Source: Dyella sp. 2HG41-7 (lineage in GTDB: Bacteria; Pseudomonadota; Gammaproteobacteria; Xanthomonadales; Rhodanobacteraceae). From it: DNA of 64,000 bases. Below, piece by piece: positions 1-8,609 of this stretch; within the stretch, counting starts at the first letter, position 1, and every line of letters begins with the position of its first letter. Below the pieces are notes generated by a model. That model saw only the letters and a list, made by a program, of their open reading frames with translations. It made no database searches and had not been told where the DNA came from. The stretch is taken from positions 2,604,001-2,668,000 of the forward strand of contig NZ_JAJEJV010000004.1 of NCBI RefSeq assembly GCF_021390675.1, read 5' to 3'. Both the position numbers and the translations under genes were made by a program.

Positions 1-1222
1 GCGCATCGAAATAGAACGGCCCCGCCACGATAATGCGGTTGCCGTTGGCAAGCGCCTTGCGCGCCTCGTTGTCGCCGCGCCAGATTTCGATGATGGCGTT
101 CTTGTCCGCACCGCCTTCGAGAATCTCGTCCCAGCCGATCAGCGTTTTGCCTTTGCTGGCGAGATAGCTCTGCATATGCTTGATGAAATAGCTCTGCAGG
201 CCTTCCTCGTCTTTCAGTCCTTGCTCGTGCATCAGCGCCTGGCAGGAGGCGCAGTCCTTCCAGCGATCTTTCGGCGTTTCGTCGCCGCCGATGTGGACAT
301 ACGCGCTCGGGAACAGCGTGATGACTTCATCCAGTACGTGCTGAAGGAAGGTGAAGGTCTCGGGATCTCCGACGCAATCGATATCTTTGAACACGCCCCA
401 CGTGGCGGGCACGGTCAGCGGTTGTTGCGTGCAGGAATATTCGGGATACGAGGCCAATGCTGCAACGCTGTGCCCCGGCATCTCGATTTCCGGAATGACC
501 AGGATGTTGCGCAGTCGTGCATATTCCACGATCTCGCGAATTTCATTCTGGGTATAAAAACCGCCGTAACGACTACCGTCTTCTTCCGTGCGCCAGGCGC
601 CGACGGATGTGAGTTTGGGATAGCGGTGAATCTGGACGCGCCAACCTTGGTCTTCCGTAAGATGCCAATGGAAGGTATTGATCTTGTAGTAGCTCAACAG
701 ATCGAGCTGCTTTTTGATAAACGAAATCGGATAAAAATGCCGACCTACGTCGAGCATGAAGCCGCGATAGGAAAATGTCGGCGCATCTTCGATTTGCACA
801 GCCGGAACGGAGATCGTTGCGGCATGCTTCAACGGCAACAATTGACGCAGCGTCTGCACACCCCAGAACAAGCCTTTGTCGCTCGACGCCTGGATGACGA
901 TGCCGCTCGGCGTCACGGCCATGCGATAGGCTTCGTCGCCGCTTACCGTGGGATCGATCGCCAACACGATGCCGTGCGCATGAGGGCTTCGCGATAATTC
1001 GATGCCGGTTTGTTCTCTCACCGCATCGCGAAGAAACGCGACGATTTCCTGCGCGCGCGAACCGTCCGGCGCATCGATGCCGGTATGCGCATCGATGCGA
1101 TAACTGCCCTCTCCCGCTTCCAGATGCTGCGGCTTGGGAAGGATCGTGACCTCGGCGACGACATGCGCACTGGTCACAGACAGGAATAAACCAAGACACA
1201 ACGAGAAGGCGAATCTGAGCAT
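1..1222 (-). CDS. Beta-N-acetylhexosaminidase, GH20 (partial, runs off the left edge)
   Basis: I read 407 residues on the minus strand from an ATG at 1220-1222; the C-terminal part lies outside the window. The protein opens with a hydrophobic export signal (LRFAFSLCLGLFL, then VVAE). A GH20b-like N-terminal domain covers about 25-150, and the catalytic barrel starts near SYRGFMLDVGRHFYP (151-165). HIGGDE at 310-315 supplies the Asp314-Glu315 pair of GH20 enzymes, which use substrate-assisted catalysis to remove terminal GlcNAc or GalNAc. WHLTEDQGW (186-194) and EIEMPGH (245-251) are further family signatures. It lies downstream of the TonB-receptor gene but behind a terminator, so expression may depend on read-through. 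No clear Shine-Dalgarno is visible. The family call is firm; the exact substrate is not. Confidence 0.93.
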   Translation of the reverse strand, partial: MLRFAFSLCLGLFLSVTSAHVVAEVTILPKPQHLEAGEGSYRIDAHTGIDAPDGSRAQEIVAFLRDAVREQTGIELSRSPHAHGIVLAIDPTVSGDEAYRMAVTPSGIVIQASSDKGLFWGVQTLRQLLPLKHAATISVPAVQIEDAPTFSYRGFMLDVGRHFYPISFIKKQLDLLSYYKINTFHWHLTEDQGWRVQIHRYPKLTSVGAWRTEEDGSRYGGFYTQNEIREIVEYARLRNILVIPEIEMPGHSVAALASYPEYSCTQQPLTVPATWGVFKDIDCVGDPETFTFLQHVLDEVITLFPSAYVHIGGDETPKDRWKDCASCQALMHEQGLKDEEGLQSYFIKHMQSYLASKGKTLIGWDEILEGGADKNAIIEIWRGDNEARKALANGNRIIVAGPFYFDA

Positions 1223-1268
1223 CGGGGAACGTCCGTTCGCTGGAATGTATTGCATGTGCGAGGCCCTG

Positions 1269-1307
1269 AAAAACCACACCCTACCTCGGAGCCCGGGTAG
1301 GGTGTGG
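1269..1307 (-). terminator. Rho-independent terminator after the TonB-dependent receptor gene
   Basis: A perfect 12-bp inverted repeat (ccacaccctacc at 1274-1285, ggtagggtgtgg at 1296-1307) with a 10-nt loop is followed, on the minus strand, by five T (1273-1269). It sits 60 bp past the receptor stop codon and before the GH20 start, so it should separate the two genes or limit read-through between them. Confidence 0.8.
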
Positions 1308-1323
1308 AGGACCATCTCATGTA

Positions 1324-1343
1324 GCCCCGGCCGAAGCCGGGGC
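1324..1343. repeat. REP-like GC-rich palindrome
   Basis: gccccggccgaagccggggc is an 8-bp perfect stem with a cgaa tetraloop. No T-run follows on either strand, so it is not a simple terminator. The element at 50460-50479 has the same layout (8-bp stem, 4-nt loop, similar stem sequence), which suggests a dispersed extragenic repeat. Confidence 0.5.
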
Positions 1344-1368
1344 GGTGGAACACCCAACCTGAGAGAGA

Positions 1369-4300
1369 TCAGTCGAGCTTGTAGTCGAACGTTAGGAACC
1401 ACTCGCGGCCGTTGTATTCGCTGCCGGTCTGACCCGTCGTAACGAACTCGAAACCACCTGCGTAGTACGGAATCGTCGAGACCTTGTTGAAGATATTCGA
1501 CACGGTGAGCTTCAGATTGACATCCGGATTGAGCTGCCAGCCGACCGATCCGTTCCAGGTGATCCACACTGGCGTATGGCCGTAGTACACAGTGTCGTCA
1601 ACATTCACGCCACCGATCTGACAAGCACCGGTATTGATGTTCTCGGTGCCAACTCTCACCGTGACCGCGCTCGGCTGAATACCGTTGGGCAATGTATTGC
1701 AAGCGCCGTAGCCTGGCGCGCGCAAACCGCCGTCACGCACACCAGAGACCGACGCGGACCAGTCGCCCCGGTGCCAGTCAGCAATCCACGTGATCCTGCT
1801 TGCCACGTTCTGGTAGCGGGTGTTTTGCAACATGTCGGACGCCAGCACACGCTGCTTGTACGAGAGGTTGTCGGTGTAGTTGATGTTGGCGCGGAAGTCA
1901 CCGTAATTATCGGTATGGAACTTGTAGTCCAGCGAAGCATCGATACCGCCGACATACAGCGAGGCTTCGTTGATCGCACCGGAATGCACGGAGGTAATGT
2001 TGCCCGCCGCATTACGCTGCACCAGTTCCGACACCATCTGGCAATACTGCGACCCCTGCGCGTGCGCGGTGTACGGCGCCAAACCGGTTGAGCCGAGTGG
2101 CAGCACGCCGGTAAGGCAGCCCGCCTCGTCCTGGAGCACCGTGTCGGCACTGAGGTACTGGATCGAGTTGTCCACACCCATGTGCCAGTAGTCGGCGGAG
2201 AACGACAGGCCCTGCACGCCCGGAATCTGCCACACGAAACCGTAGGTCCAGGAATGGCCGGTCTGCGGCTTCAACACGCGGCTGCCGCCCGTGTACAAGG
2301 TGTAATACTGCGACTGAGGACGCTGAATACTGCCGTTGCACCATGTGCTCTGGGTATTGCCAGCTTTGATGGCGTTGATACAGCTCAGGTAATCCTCGTA
2401 AATGCCTTGCGGCACGGAGGAGACGCTCTGGTAGATCGCCTGCATGTCAGGCGCCTTGAAGTTGGTACCGTAGCTACCGCGCAGCAACAGGCTGTCGATC
2501 GGACGGAACTCAAGGCCCGTGCCCCAGGTGCGGGCAATGTCAGCGCGGCTGGCGTCGTGGTACTTGTCCATGCGACCGGAAATGGTCCAGGTCAGCTTGT
2601 CTACGATCGGCACGCGGAATTCAGTGCCGAACGAGTAACGCTGGCGAGTGCCACCACCGGTGTTGTACTGATAGAACGGATCCACAAACGTCGCGCCGTT
2701 CGCGGCGCGGGGATCCGGCGAGAGCAGGAAGCTGTTATGCGCGGCTTCCAGCACGGCCGCCCAACCCACCGATTCCTCCGTCCAGGGGAACTTGAACAAG
2801 TCGCCATTGACGCGGAACTGCGCCTGGTCCAAGGACGACGACGCGGTGTTCGTGCCGTTGACCGCGAACGTGCTGTATTGCTGAGGCGTGATCGGGTTCC
2901 AGAACTGCTGCCAGTTGATGGCGTAGATGGGCAAACCGCCAGCCGTGGTCCCCTGCTGCTGACCAAGGAAGAAATTGTTCATGGCCGTTTGGTTCATGCC
3001 CGTGAAATCTTCGCGGACGATGTACTTCTGGGTGTTGAGGCTGGCGTCCCAATTGAACTTGCCGTCGAACACCGTGCCGCGCACGCCGGCCGTGATGTTC
3101 CAGTTCACCTCGCGATCATGGGTATTCGCATTCGTACCCATTTCCTGCTCGGTTAGCTGACGATCGAGCGCATTGATAGTTTGCCCGGTGGTCTTGTCGA
3201 AGAAAGGCGAACCGTAGCCGAAGAACGGCAACTGGGTATTGGAGATACCCACAGATTGATACAGGGCCGCTGAACCATAGACCTGAATGCCGTTGCTAAG
3301 ATCGTACTCGCCGGCCAGGTAGGCATCGTTGTTGCGACTGCCGGGCGTCAGCACCCAATTGCGGAACAACGCGGGCTGCGAACAGTAGAAGCCATTGTCG
3401 GTCGTACCGGTGATCTGCGTGCCACTGGTGGTGACGCTATGCGATTGGCTCAACTGCGAGTTGCTGAACTTCGAGCAGGTTCCCGCCGGCGGCGTGATGT
3501 ACTGGCCCGCGCCGTTCGTCGCGGAGAGTGCAAGAGCGCCGGACGCGTCGTACTGGTAGCCAAACATGCGGTCGGCCGGGTTCCAGGCGCCGTAACCTGC
3601 ATCGGCTACCGAATCCTGATAGGGGCGATTGCTCCCCCACAACGCCGTGCGGTTGGACTTCTCCACGTTGTAGAGAATGTGCCAGTTTTGACCGGACTTG
3701 CCGCCGAAGAAATTGATATCGCCATAGTTGCGGCCACCACGCGTGGCGCCGCCGCCGGTGATCTGCAATTCGTCACCCTGGTAGTTCTTCTTCAGGATCA
3801 CGTTGACCACACCCGCCACGGCATCCGAACCGTAGATCGACGAAGCACCGGAGGCCAGGATTTCGACATGGTCGATCATGCCGGTGGGGATGTTGTTGTA
3901 ATTCTGGAAGTTGCTCCGCGCGCTCAACGGCTGCGGATAATCCACGATGCGATGACCGTCGATCATTAGCAAACTGAAACCCGGGCCCAGGTTGCGCAAG
4001 TTAACCGAGCGCGCGTTGACCGACGTGGAACCCCATGAGGCCGGATCCTGCTGCTGCTGGCCTACCTGCGGCAAAGAATCCAGGAATTCCCACAGCGTGG
4101 TGAAGCCCTGATCCTTGATCTGCTGGCCGGTAACGCTGACCACGGGCGCCGGTCCCTCGATCTCCACGCGCGGGATCATAGAACCGGTGACGGTGACTGC
4201 CTGCAGTTGTTTTGCCGAGCTTTGGTCGGCCTGTCCGTTGGACGTAACCGATTGCGACGAGCTGGACTGCGTGGATTGCTGATTATTCGTCGACGTCGCC

Positions 4301-4386
4301 GACGTCTGAGCAAATGCAAACGGTGTGAAAAGCGCCAGCGCCAAGGAACTCGCCAGCACGCTACGGCGTATACGAATGGAGTTCAT
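1369..4386 (-). CDS. TonB-dependent outer-membrane receptor
   Basis: Encodes 1005 residues from the ATG at 4386, preceded by gggaggggagaaagt. An in-frame start 24 codons upstream is possible but lacks this ribosome site. A signal peptide (about 1-26, ending FAFA-QTS) is followed by a Ser/Gln/Thr-rich linker and a likely TonB-box region (LQAVTVTGS). The plug domain comes next (VEIEGPAPVVSVTGQQIKDQGF, with DGHRIVDYP and SGASSIYGSDAVAGVVNVILKK), then a 22-strand-type barrel ending EWFLTFDYKLD. Such receptors import oligosaccharides with energy from TonB-ExbBD. Its position after a fucosidase gene suggests fucosylated glycan uptake; the ligand is inferred from context only. Confidence 0.93.
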   Translation of the reverse strand: MNSIRIRRSVLASSLALALFTPFAFAQTSATSTNNQQSTQSSSSQSVTSNGQADQSSAKQLQAVTVTGSMIPRVEIEGPAPVVSVTGQQIKDQGFTTLWEFLDSLPQVGQQQQDPASWGSTSVNARSVNLRNLGPGFSLLMIDGHRIVDYPQPLSARSNFQNYNNIPTGMIDHVEILASGASSIYGSDAVAGVVNVILKKNYQGDELQITGGGATRGGRNYGDINFFGGKSGQNWHILYNVEKSNRTALWGSNRPYQDSVADAGYGAWNPADRMFGYQYDASGALALSATNGAGQYITPPAGTCSKFSNSQLSQSHSVTTSGTQITGTTDNGFYCSQPALFRNWVLTPGSRNNDAYLAGEYDLSNGIQVYGSAALYQSVGISNTQLPFFGYGSPFFDKTTGQTINALDRQLTEQEMGTNANTHDREVNWNITAGVRGTVFDGKFNWDASLNTQKYIVREDFTGMNQTAMNNFFLGQQQGTTAGGLPIYAINWQQFWNPITPQQYSTFAVNGTNTASSSLDQAQFRVNGDLFKFPWTEESVGWAAVLEAAHNSFLLSPDPRAANGATFVDPFYQYNTGGGTRQRYSFGTEFRVPIVDKLTWTISGRMDKYHDASRADIARTWGTGLEFRPIDSLLLRGSYGTNFKAPDMQAIYQSVSSVPQGIYEDYLSCINAIKAGNTQSTWCNGSIQRPQSQYYTLYTGGSRVLKPQTGHSWTYGFVWQIPGVQGLSFSADYWHMGVDNSIQYLSADTVLQDEAGCLTGVLPLGSTGLAPYTAHAQGSQYCQMVSELVQRNAAGNITSVHSGAINEASLYVGGIDASLDYKFHTDNYGDFRANINYTDNLSYKQRVLASDMLQNTRYQNVASRITWIADWHRGDWSASVSGVRDGGLRAPGYGACNTLPNGIQPSAVTVRVGTENINTGACQIGGVNVDDTVYYGHTPVWITWNGSVGWQLNPDVNLKLTVSNIFNKVSTIPYYAGGFEFVTTGQTGSEYNGREWFLTFDYKLD

Positions 4387-4521
4387 ACTTTCTCCCCTCC
4401 CGGTGAAAAATCGATATCTGCGGCAGCCCCGACCCCCTAATAAGTCGGAACCACCCATGTGGATTTCTTTAACTCGTGACCTTGTAGGTCTGTACTTTCT
4501 TGTTATGTAAGCTGCATCGGT

Positions 4522-6210
4522 TTATGGAAGATACTTACGGCCCTCCGTCGTTGATTGCGCGACATCATCTTCCGTGTCGATGCGAAAAACATAGGCATGC
4601 ACGCCGTCCGGACGTGCAGGTACATCGATATGCAAGCCGTCATCCTGTTGGTGAAACGGCAACGGCTTGCCGCTCGCCAGCAAGGTCACTGCCTTCACTT
4701 TTGTGGACGGCGTTACGGAATGAATCCAGGCGTGGCCCGACGTCGGCCATTCCATTTCGATGGCGTAGAGCCGGCCGTTATGCGTGGTGAAGCGGAAATC
4801 TTCCGATGTGTACGGCTTGGTCTTGGTGTCCTGCATGGTGCCGGCGGCGACGTGCGTGGGACCTTCGCCGAAACGATGCCACGGTCGCGATCCGTAAATC
4901 GCTTCGCCGTTTATCTTCAGCCAATCGCCGACCGCCAACAAAATGCTCTTGGCTTGATCGGGAATCGTACCGTCGGCCTTCGGGCCGATATTCAACAGCA
5001 GATTGCCGTTCTTGCTCACTACATCGGCGAGCAACTGCACGATCTCATCGGGCGATTTATACGTGTCGCCCTCGGCGTAACCCCACGAATCCGGACTCAC
5101 CGATGTTTCGGTCTGCCACGGTTGCGTACGAATGTCCGCCGCTTGTCCACGCTCGATATTCAAGGTGCCGCTGCCTGGCATCATGTTGTCGAGTTTGTAA
5201 TTGAGTACAACGCCCTGCTCTCGCGATGCGGCCTGGTTGTAGTAAAACGCCGCGAATTCGGCCAACGCGCCACGGAAACGCGGTTGACCCACCCACCAAT
5301 CGAAATACATCAGATCCGGGTGATAGTCCTGCACGATTTCGGACGAACGTGCGAGCCAGTCGTCGAGGTAAGCATCGGACACGAAGGTCCAATCCACGTC
5401 TTTGCCGTCTTCGCCTTTCGCCGATTCGGTCGGATGCGCCGGTCCGTACAGCGCGGCGTAGCGCGGATCGTTCACATCGGAATTGAAGGTGCGACCGTAC
5501 TCGTAGAACCAGTCGTGTTCCGCGCGATGCGACGACAATCCAAGCTTCATGCCCTGCGCACGAATCGCTTTCGCCAATTCGCCGATCACATCGCGATGCG
5601 GACCCATTTTCACGGCGGTCCAGTCGGACAGTTTGGAGTCGTACATGGCGAAGCCGTCGTGATGCTCGGCCACCGGCACGACATAACGCGCGCCCGCTTC
5701 GCGGAACAGTTTCGCCCATGCGTTGGGATCGAAGTGCTCCGCCTTGAAAAGCGGAATCAGATCTTTGTAGCCGACTTCCGGCATCGCGCCGTAAGTCGTC
5801 ACCTGATGCTGATAGTAGTTGGCGTATTCGCCGGTGCGCTCGTACATATGGCGTGGATACCACTCGCCTTTGTACGCCGCGACCGAATACACGCCCCAAT
5901 GGATGAAGATGCCGAACTTCGCATCCCGATACCATTCCGGCGTGTTGTACGCGGTAAGGCTTTTCCAGTCCGGCGACATCGGGCCTTGCCAGGCGTCTTT
6001 GAGCGTCTGCGCAAGAATGGTCTTGCGCACGCCGTCGAACGGACGATTCGCCGCCACCCACTGCTGCTCGATAGTGGCTGCATTCGGCGGCGTTACCGAC
6101 TGCGGCGCATCGGCAGCGACAACGCCAGTGCTGCACAGCACGCAAACTATTCCCAAACCGTAACGAGCGCGGTATTGGGAAGACGGTTGCGTGGTCGTGC
6201 GCATAGTCAT
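4522..6210 (-). CDS. Alpha-L-fucosidase, GH29 (first copy)
   Basis: Encodes 562 residues. The start chosen is the ATG at 6208-6210, whose ATGA overlaps the stop codon of the kinase gene upstream, a typical coupled junction; a longer frame exists but would overlap more. The signal peptide ends near VVAADA. GH29 signatures are dense: EWYRDAKFGIFIHWGVYSV, VPVAEHHDGFAMYDS, LSSHRAEHDWF, and YHPDLMYFDWWVG, whose Asp (about residue 304) is the expected nucleophile. A beta-sandwich tail follows (about 420-562). It releases L-fucose from glycans in the periplasm or outside the cell. It is a clear paralogue of the protein at 12298-13902, which also follows a kinase gene. Confidence 0.95.
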   Translation of the reverse strand: MTMRTTTQPSSQYRARYGLGIVCVLCSTGVVAADAPQSVTPPNAATIEQQWVAANRPFDGVRKTILAQTLKDAWQGPMSPDWKSLTAYNTPEWYRDAKFGIFIHWGVYSVAAYKGEWYPRHMYERTGEYANYYQHQVTTYGAMPEVGYKDLIPLFKAEHFDPNAWAKLFREAGARYVVPVAEHHDGFAMYDSKLSDWTAVKMGPHRDVIGELAKAIRAQGMKLGLSSHRAEHDWFYEYGRTFNSDVNDPRYAALYGPAHPTESAKGEDGKDVDWTFVSDAYLDDWLARSSEIVQDYHPDLMYFDWWVGQPRFRGALAEFAAFYYNQAASREQGVVLNYKLDNMMPGSGTLNIERGQAADIRTQPWQTETSVSPDSWGYAEGDTYKSPDEIVQLLADVVSKNGNLLLNIGPKADGTIPDQAKSILLAVGDWLKINGEAIYGSRPWHRFGEGPTHVAAGTMQDTKTKPYTSEDFRFTTHNGRLYAIEMEWPTSGHAWIHSVTPSTKVKAVTLLASGKPLPFHQQDDGLHIDVPARPDGVHAYVFRIDTEDDVAQSTTEGRKYLP

Positions 6211-7331
6211 CCGGCTTGACCGCCGCTGCGCAAATGCTCGTGCATCAACCAACTCGCGGCGCCGACGACGCCGAGCTGCGCATGATCGACTACGTGGACC
6301 GGAACCGTCTGCTGGAACGGACGCATCACGCCTTTATCCAGGAAACGGCTGACAAAGCTGCTGTTCGCCATGAAATCCGTCATGCGCGACAGGAATCCGC
6401 CGGCCACGTAAATACCGCCCGTGGCGCCGTAAAGCATGGCCAGATCGCCCGCGAAGGAACCCAGCCATCCGCAGAACAAATGCAGCGTTTCGACCGCTTG
6501 CGCATTCGTATTCGCGCACGCTGCGGCGGTGATCGCCGAAGGCTCGGACAACGCAGCGTCGACGCCACCAAGTCGGCATACCGCCTGGTACACGCGCAAC
6601 AAGCCCGGACCGGACAACACCGAGTCATAGGGAATATGCGTATCGGCCGCGACAAGTTCGGACAACACGGCTTGCTCGCGACCGACGCGTGCAGCCAATT
6701 GAATATGCCCCGCCTCGGTCGCCAACACTTGCGGCGGCGTGCCCGGCAAGCGCACGGCCACGCCGAGCCCCGTGCCAGGTCCAACCACCACCACCGGACC
6801 TTCGTACGCGCCGTTGTTTCGCGGCGGCGTATACAGCGTGGTGACGTTGCGCGGATCCAGATACGCCGTGCCGTAAGCCAGCGCTTCGAAATCGTTGAGC
6901 ACTTTCACTTCGCGCAACGCGAGCGACTTTTCCAACATCGCCGGCGCCACGGGCCAGCGCAGATTGTTGTTGACCACCGCGCCATCATGCAGGAAGCCTG
7001 CGCACGCCAGCGCGAGGCACTGAGGTTTCACCGCGAACTCATTGCAAAACGCGCGCACGATGGCATCGAGGCCGGCGAAATGGGCGCACGTATACACACG
7101 GTATGCCAGCATCACCGGCATGCTTTGTTCGGGTTGGAACGCGATCAAACCGATACGCGCATGCGTGCCGCCCACGTCGGCGGCAAGGAAGAGTTCCTGC
7201 GTTCCAGTAAACGGCGACGCCGATGCGGAAGACATAGGCGTGCCTACCGACGCATCGGCAAGGGGCGCGTCTGACAGCGACGAAGCGTTTCTTGTATCGC
7301 CATAGCGCTCGTAGCCGCCGTCATCACACAC
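6207..7331 (-). CDS. glk: Glucokinase-family sugar kinase (first copy)
   Basis: Encodes 374 residues from a GTG at 7331; an ATG at 7235 (MSSASASPF) would give a protein without the poorly conserved 32-residue leader and is equally likely. Family marks are the phosphate-binding ADVGGTHARI (about 51-60), the catalytic LNDFEALAYG, GPGTGLGVAV, LSGPGLLRVY and GGIYVAGGF. This is the bacterial glucokinase family rather than ROK. The fucose pathway in this locus uses no kinase, so the likely substrate is glucose or another hexose freed by the neighbouring hydrolases; that is inference. It is the first gene of a minus-strand unit and is translationally coupled to the fucosidase behind it. Confidence 0.88.
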   Translation of the reverse strand: MCDDGGYERYGDTRNASSLSDAPLADASVGTPMSSASASPFTGTQELFLAADVGGTHARIGLIAFQPEQSMPVMLAYRVYTCAHFAGLDAIVRAFCNEFAVKPQCLALACAGFLHDGAVVNNNLRWPVAPAMLEKSLALREVKVLNDFEALAYGTAYLDPRNVTTLYTPPRNNGAYEGPVVVVGPGTGLGVAVRLPGTPPQVLATEAGHIQLAARVGREQAVLSELVAADTHIPYDSVLSGPGLLRVYQAVCRLGGVDAALSEPSAITAAACANTNAQAVETLHLFCGWLGSFAGDLAMLYGATGGIYVAGGFLSRMTDFMANSSFVSRFLDKGVMRPFQQTVPVHVVDHAQLGVVGAASWLMHEHLRSGGQAG

Positions 7332-7377
7332 GAGGCGACCTCGTGGTGTTTTTACGCAGATGGATGGAAACCCTCAT
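7324..7377 (-). CDS. Possible 17-residue leader peptide overlapping the kinase start
   Basis: An ATG at 7375-7377 follows gccgggaggggat, a strong ribosome site that the kinase GTG itself lacks. The frame runs 17 codons (MRVSIHLRKNTTRSPRV) and its TGA at 7324-7326 lies just inside the kinase frame, so the two overlap by 8 nt. It could couple translation to the kinase, or it could be chance if the kinase really starts at 7235. There is no homology support. Confidence 0.25.
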   Translation of the reverse strand: MRVSIHLRKNTTRSPRV

Positions 7378-7461
7378 ATCCCCTCCCGGCGTTGAATGTG
7401 CTGAGCCTAGCCACCGGCTCATTCATATACGAACGTCCATTTCATATTTATTTGTAAAAAT

Positions 7462-7489
7462 CTTATAGGGCGAATTTAGATCGAGGCAA
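7462..7489 (-). promoter_or_regulatory. Candidate promoter and shared motif upstream of the first kinase operon
   Basis: On the minus strand TTGCCT (7489-7484), 16 nt, then TATAAG (7467-7462) resembles a sigma-70 promoter about 130 bp before the kinase start. The -35 region lies in ttgcctcgatctaaa, which recurs with one change upstream of the second kinase gene (15310-15324). The surrounding intergenic stretch 7378-7552 is AT-rich and shows no other gene. Confidence 0.45.
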
Positions 7490-7552
7490 GTCGCAACGCA
7501 ACAGAATCTTGTCATTCGCCGCAAATTTCTAAGCTGGCGCACGGGCGTCCCC

Positions 7553-8590
7553 TTAAAGTCGACTCGGATCGATCGCTACATGTGCGATTTGAAGCCGTTT
7601 CCATGTGTAGGTGATGTGCACCAAGCCGTCCGGAGTCTGAATGACCGCCGGGTAGGAAAATTCCTCGCCCGGGGTGTTCTCCAGAGTCAGGACAGGCTTC
7701 CAGTGCTGACCGTCCCTGGACACGGCCACCGCAAGCGTCCCTCGCCCATTCCACCAGTCCTTCCCATGCGTGGTCGGGTTGTAGACCAGGCACGCTCGCC
7801 CGTCAGCCAGGACAACAGCGTCGATACCCGAATTGGGATTAGGCACGTCCAACAATTTCAGCGGGGACCACGTACGTCCGCCGTCGGCTGACAGCGTGGA
7901 GAACAGACGGTCCTGCTTGGTTCGGCCTATCGCCTGCAATCTGCCGTGAGGCCAGAGCAAAAGACTCGGCTGGATCGCCTCGATGGCGTCGGGATTGGGA
8001 ACCGCTTGGCTCAAGGTCCATGTTTCGCCGTGATCGGATGAGCGTTCAAAATGGACAGTCCAGTGTCCCAGCTCCGTGCTCGACGGACTCACCAACGTGC
8101 CGTCAGCGAGTTGCACCGGCTTATCTTTGATGGGCCCCAGTATCCCAGTGGGAAGCGCGCGAGCCTCCGACCAGTGAGCCCCGTTGTCATTCGACGTCTT
8201 GATCATGCCGCGCCAGTGCTGCGGATCGGGACCGACCTTATAAAAGAGGAACAGCGGTCCGCCTCGAGGAAGAAAGAGCACCGGATTCCACGTGGGCTCC
8301 CGATGCCCATCCGCTTGCACGCCGTTGGCGACTTCCACCGGTACGCTCCAATGTCCGTCGACATGGCGCGACAGCCAAATGCCCACGCTGGGATCGCGCT
8401 CCAGCTTGCCACCGAACCATGCGGCGACAAGTCCGGCTGGCGTCTCCACCAGTGTGGATGCATGACTCTGCCGCGTCGGCGGCGATGTTGTAATGAACTC
8501 GCGTAACACGATGGGATTCGCCATAACGGTCATGGGCGCAACGAGCGACGCGATCGCCAACGCGTGGCCGAAAATCGTGACGGGCCTCAT
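7553..8590 (-). CDS. Secreted BNR-repeat (sialidase-like) protein
   Basis: Encodes 345 residues with a signal peptide ending at about VMANP. Several Asp boxes (S-x-D-x-G-x-x-W) are visible: SNDNGAHW (133-140), SSDHGETW (184-191), SADGGRTW (234-241), and a shorter SRDGQHW near 290. RQSHASTLVETPAGLVAAWFGG and the HREPTWNPVLF region match BNR_2-type six-bladed propellers annotated as exo-alpha-sialidase or neuraminidase-like. True sialidase activity is uncertain because many such proteins act on other sugars or lack the arginine triad. It is the last gene of the minus-strand unit that starts at the second fucosidase, 19 bp after the GH3 gene. Confidence 0.82.
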   Translation of the reverse strand: MRPVTIFGHALAIASLVAPMTVMANPIVLREFITTSPPTRQSHASTLVETPAGLVAAWFGGKLERDPSVGIWLSRHVDGHWSVPVEVANGVQADGHREPTWNPVLFLPRGGPLFLFYKVGPDPQHWRGMIKTSNDNGAHWSEARALPTGILGPIKDKPVQLADGTLVSPSSTELGHWTVHFERSSDHGETWTLSQAVPNPDAIEAIQPSLLLWPHGRLQAIGRTKQDRLFSTLSADGGRTWSPLKLLDVPNPNSGIDAVVLADGRACLVYNPTTHGKDWWNGRGTLAVAVSRDGQHWKPVLTLENTPGEEFSYPAVIQTPDGLVHITYTWKRLQIAHVAIDPSRL

Positions 8591-8609
8591 GCCGTTCGGA
8601 CGCCTGGCT

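Noticed and set aside
4555-6219. Long open frame (554 codons) on the plus strand opposite the first fucosidase
   Set aside because: It lies fully antisense to a gene with clear GH29 motifs; high GC leaves long chance frames, and the translation is rich in Arg and His without any domain.
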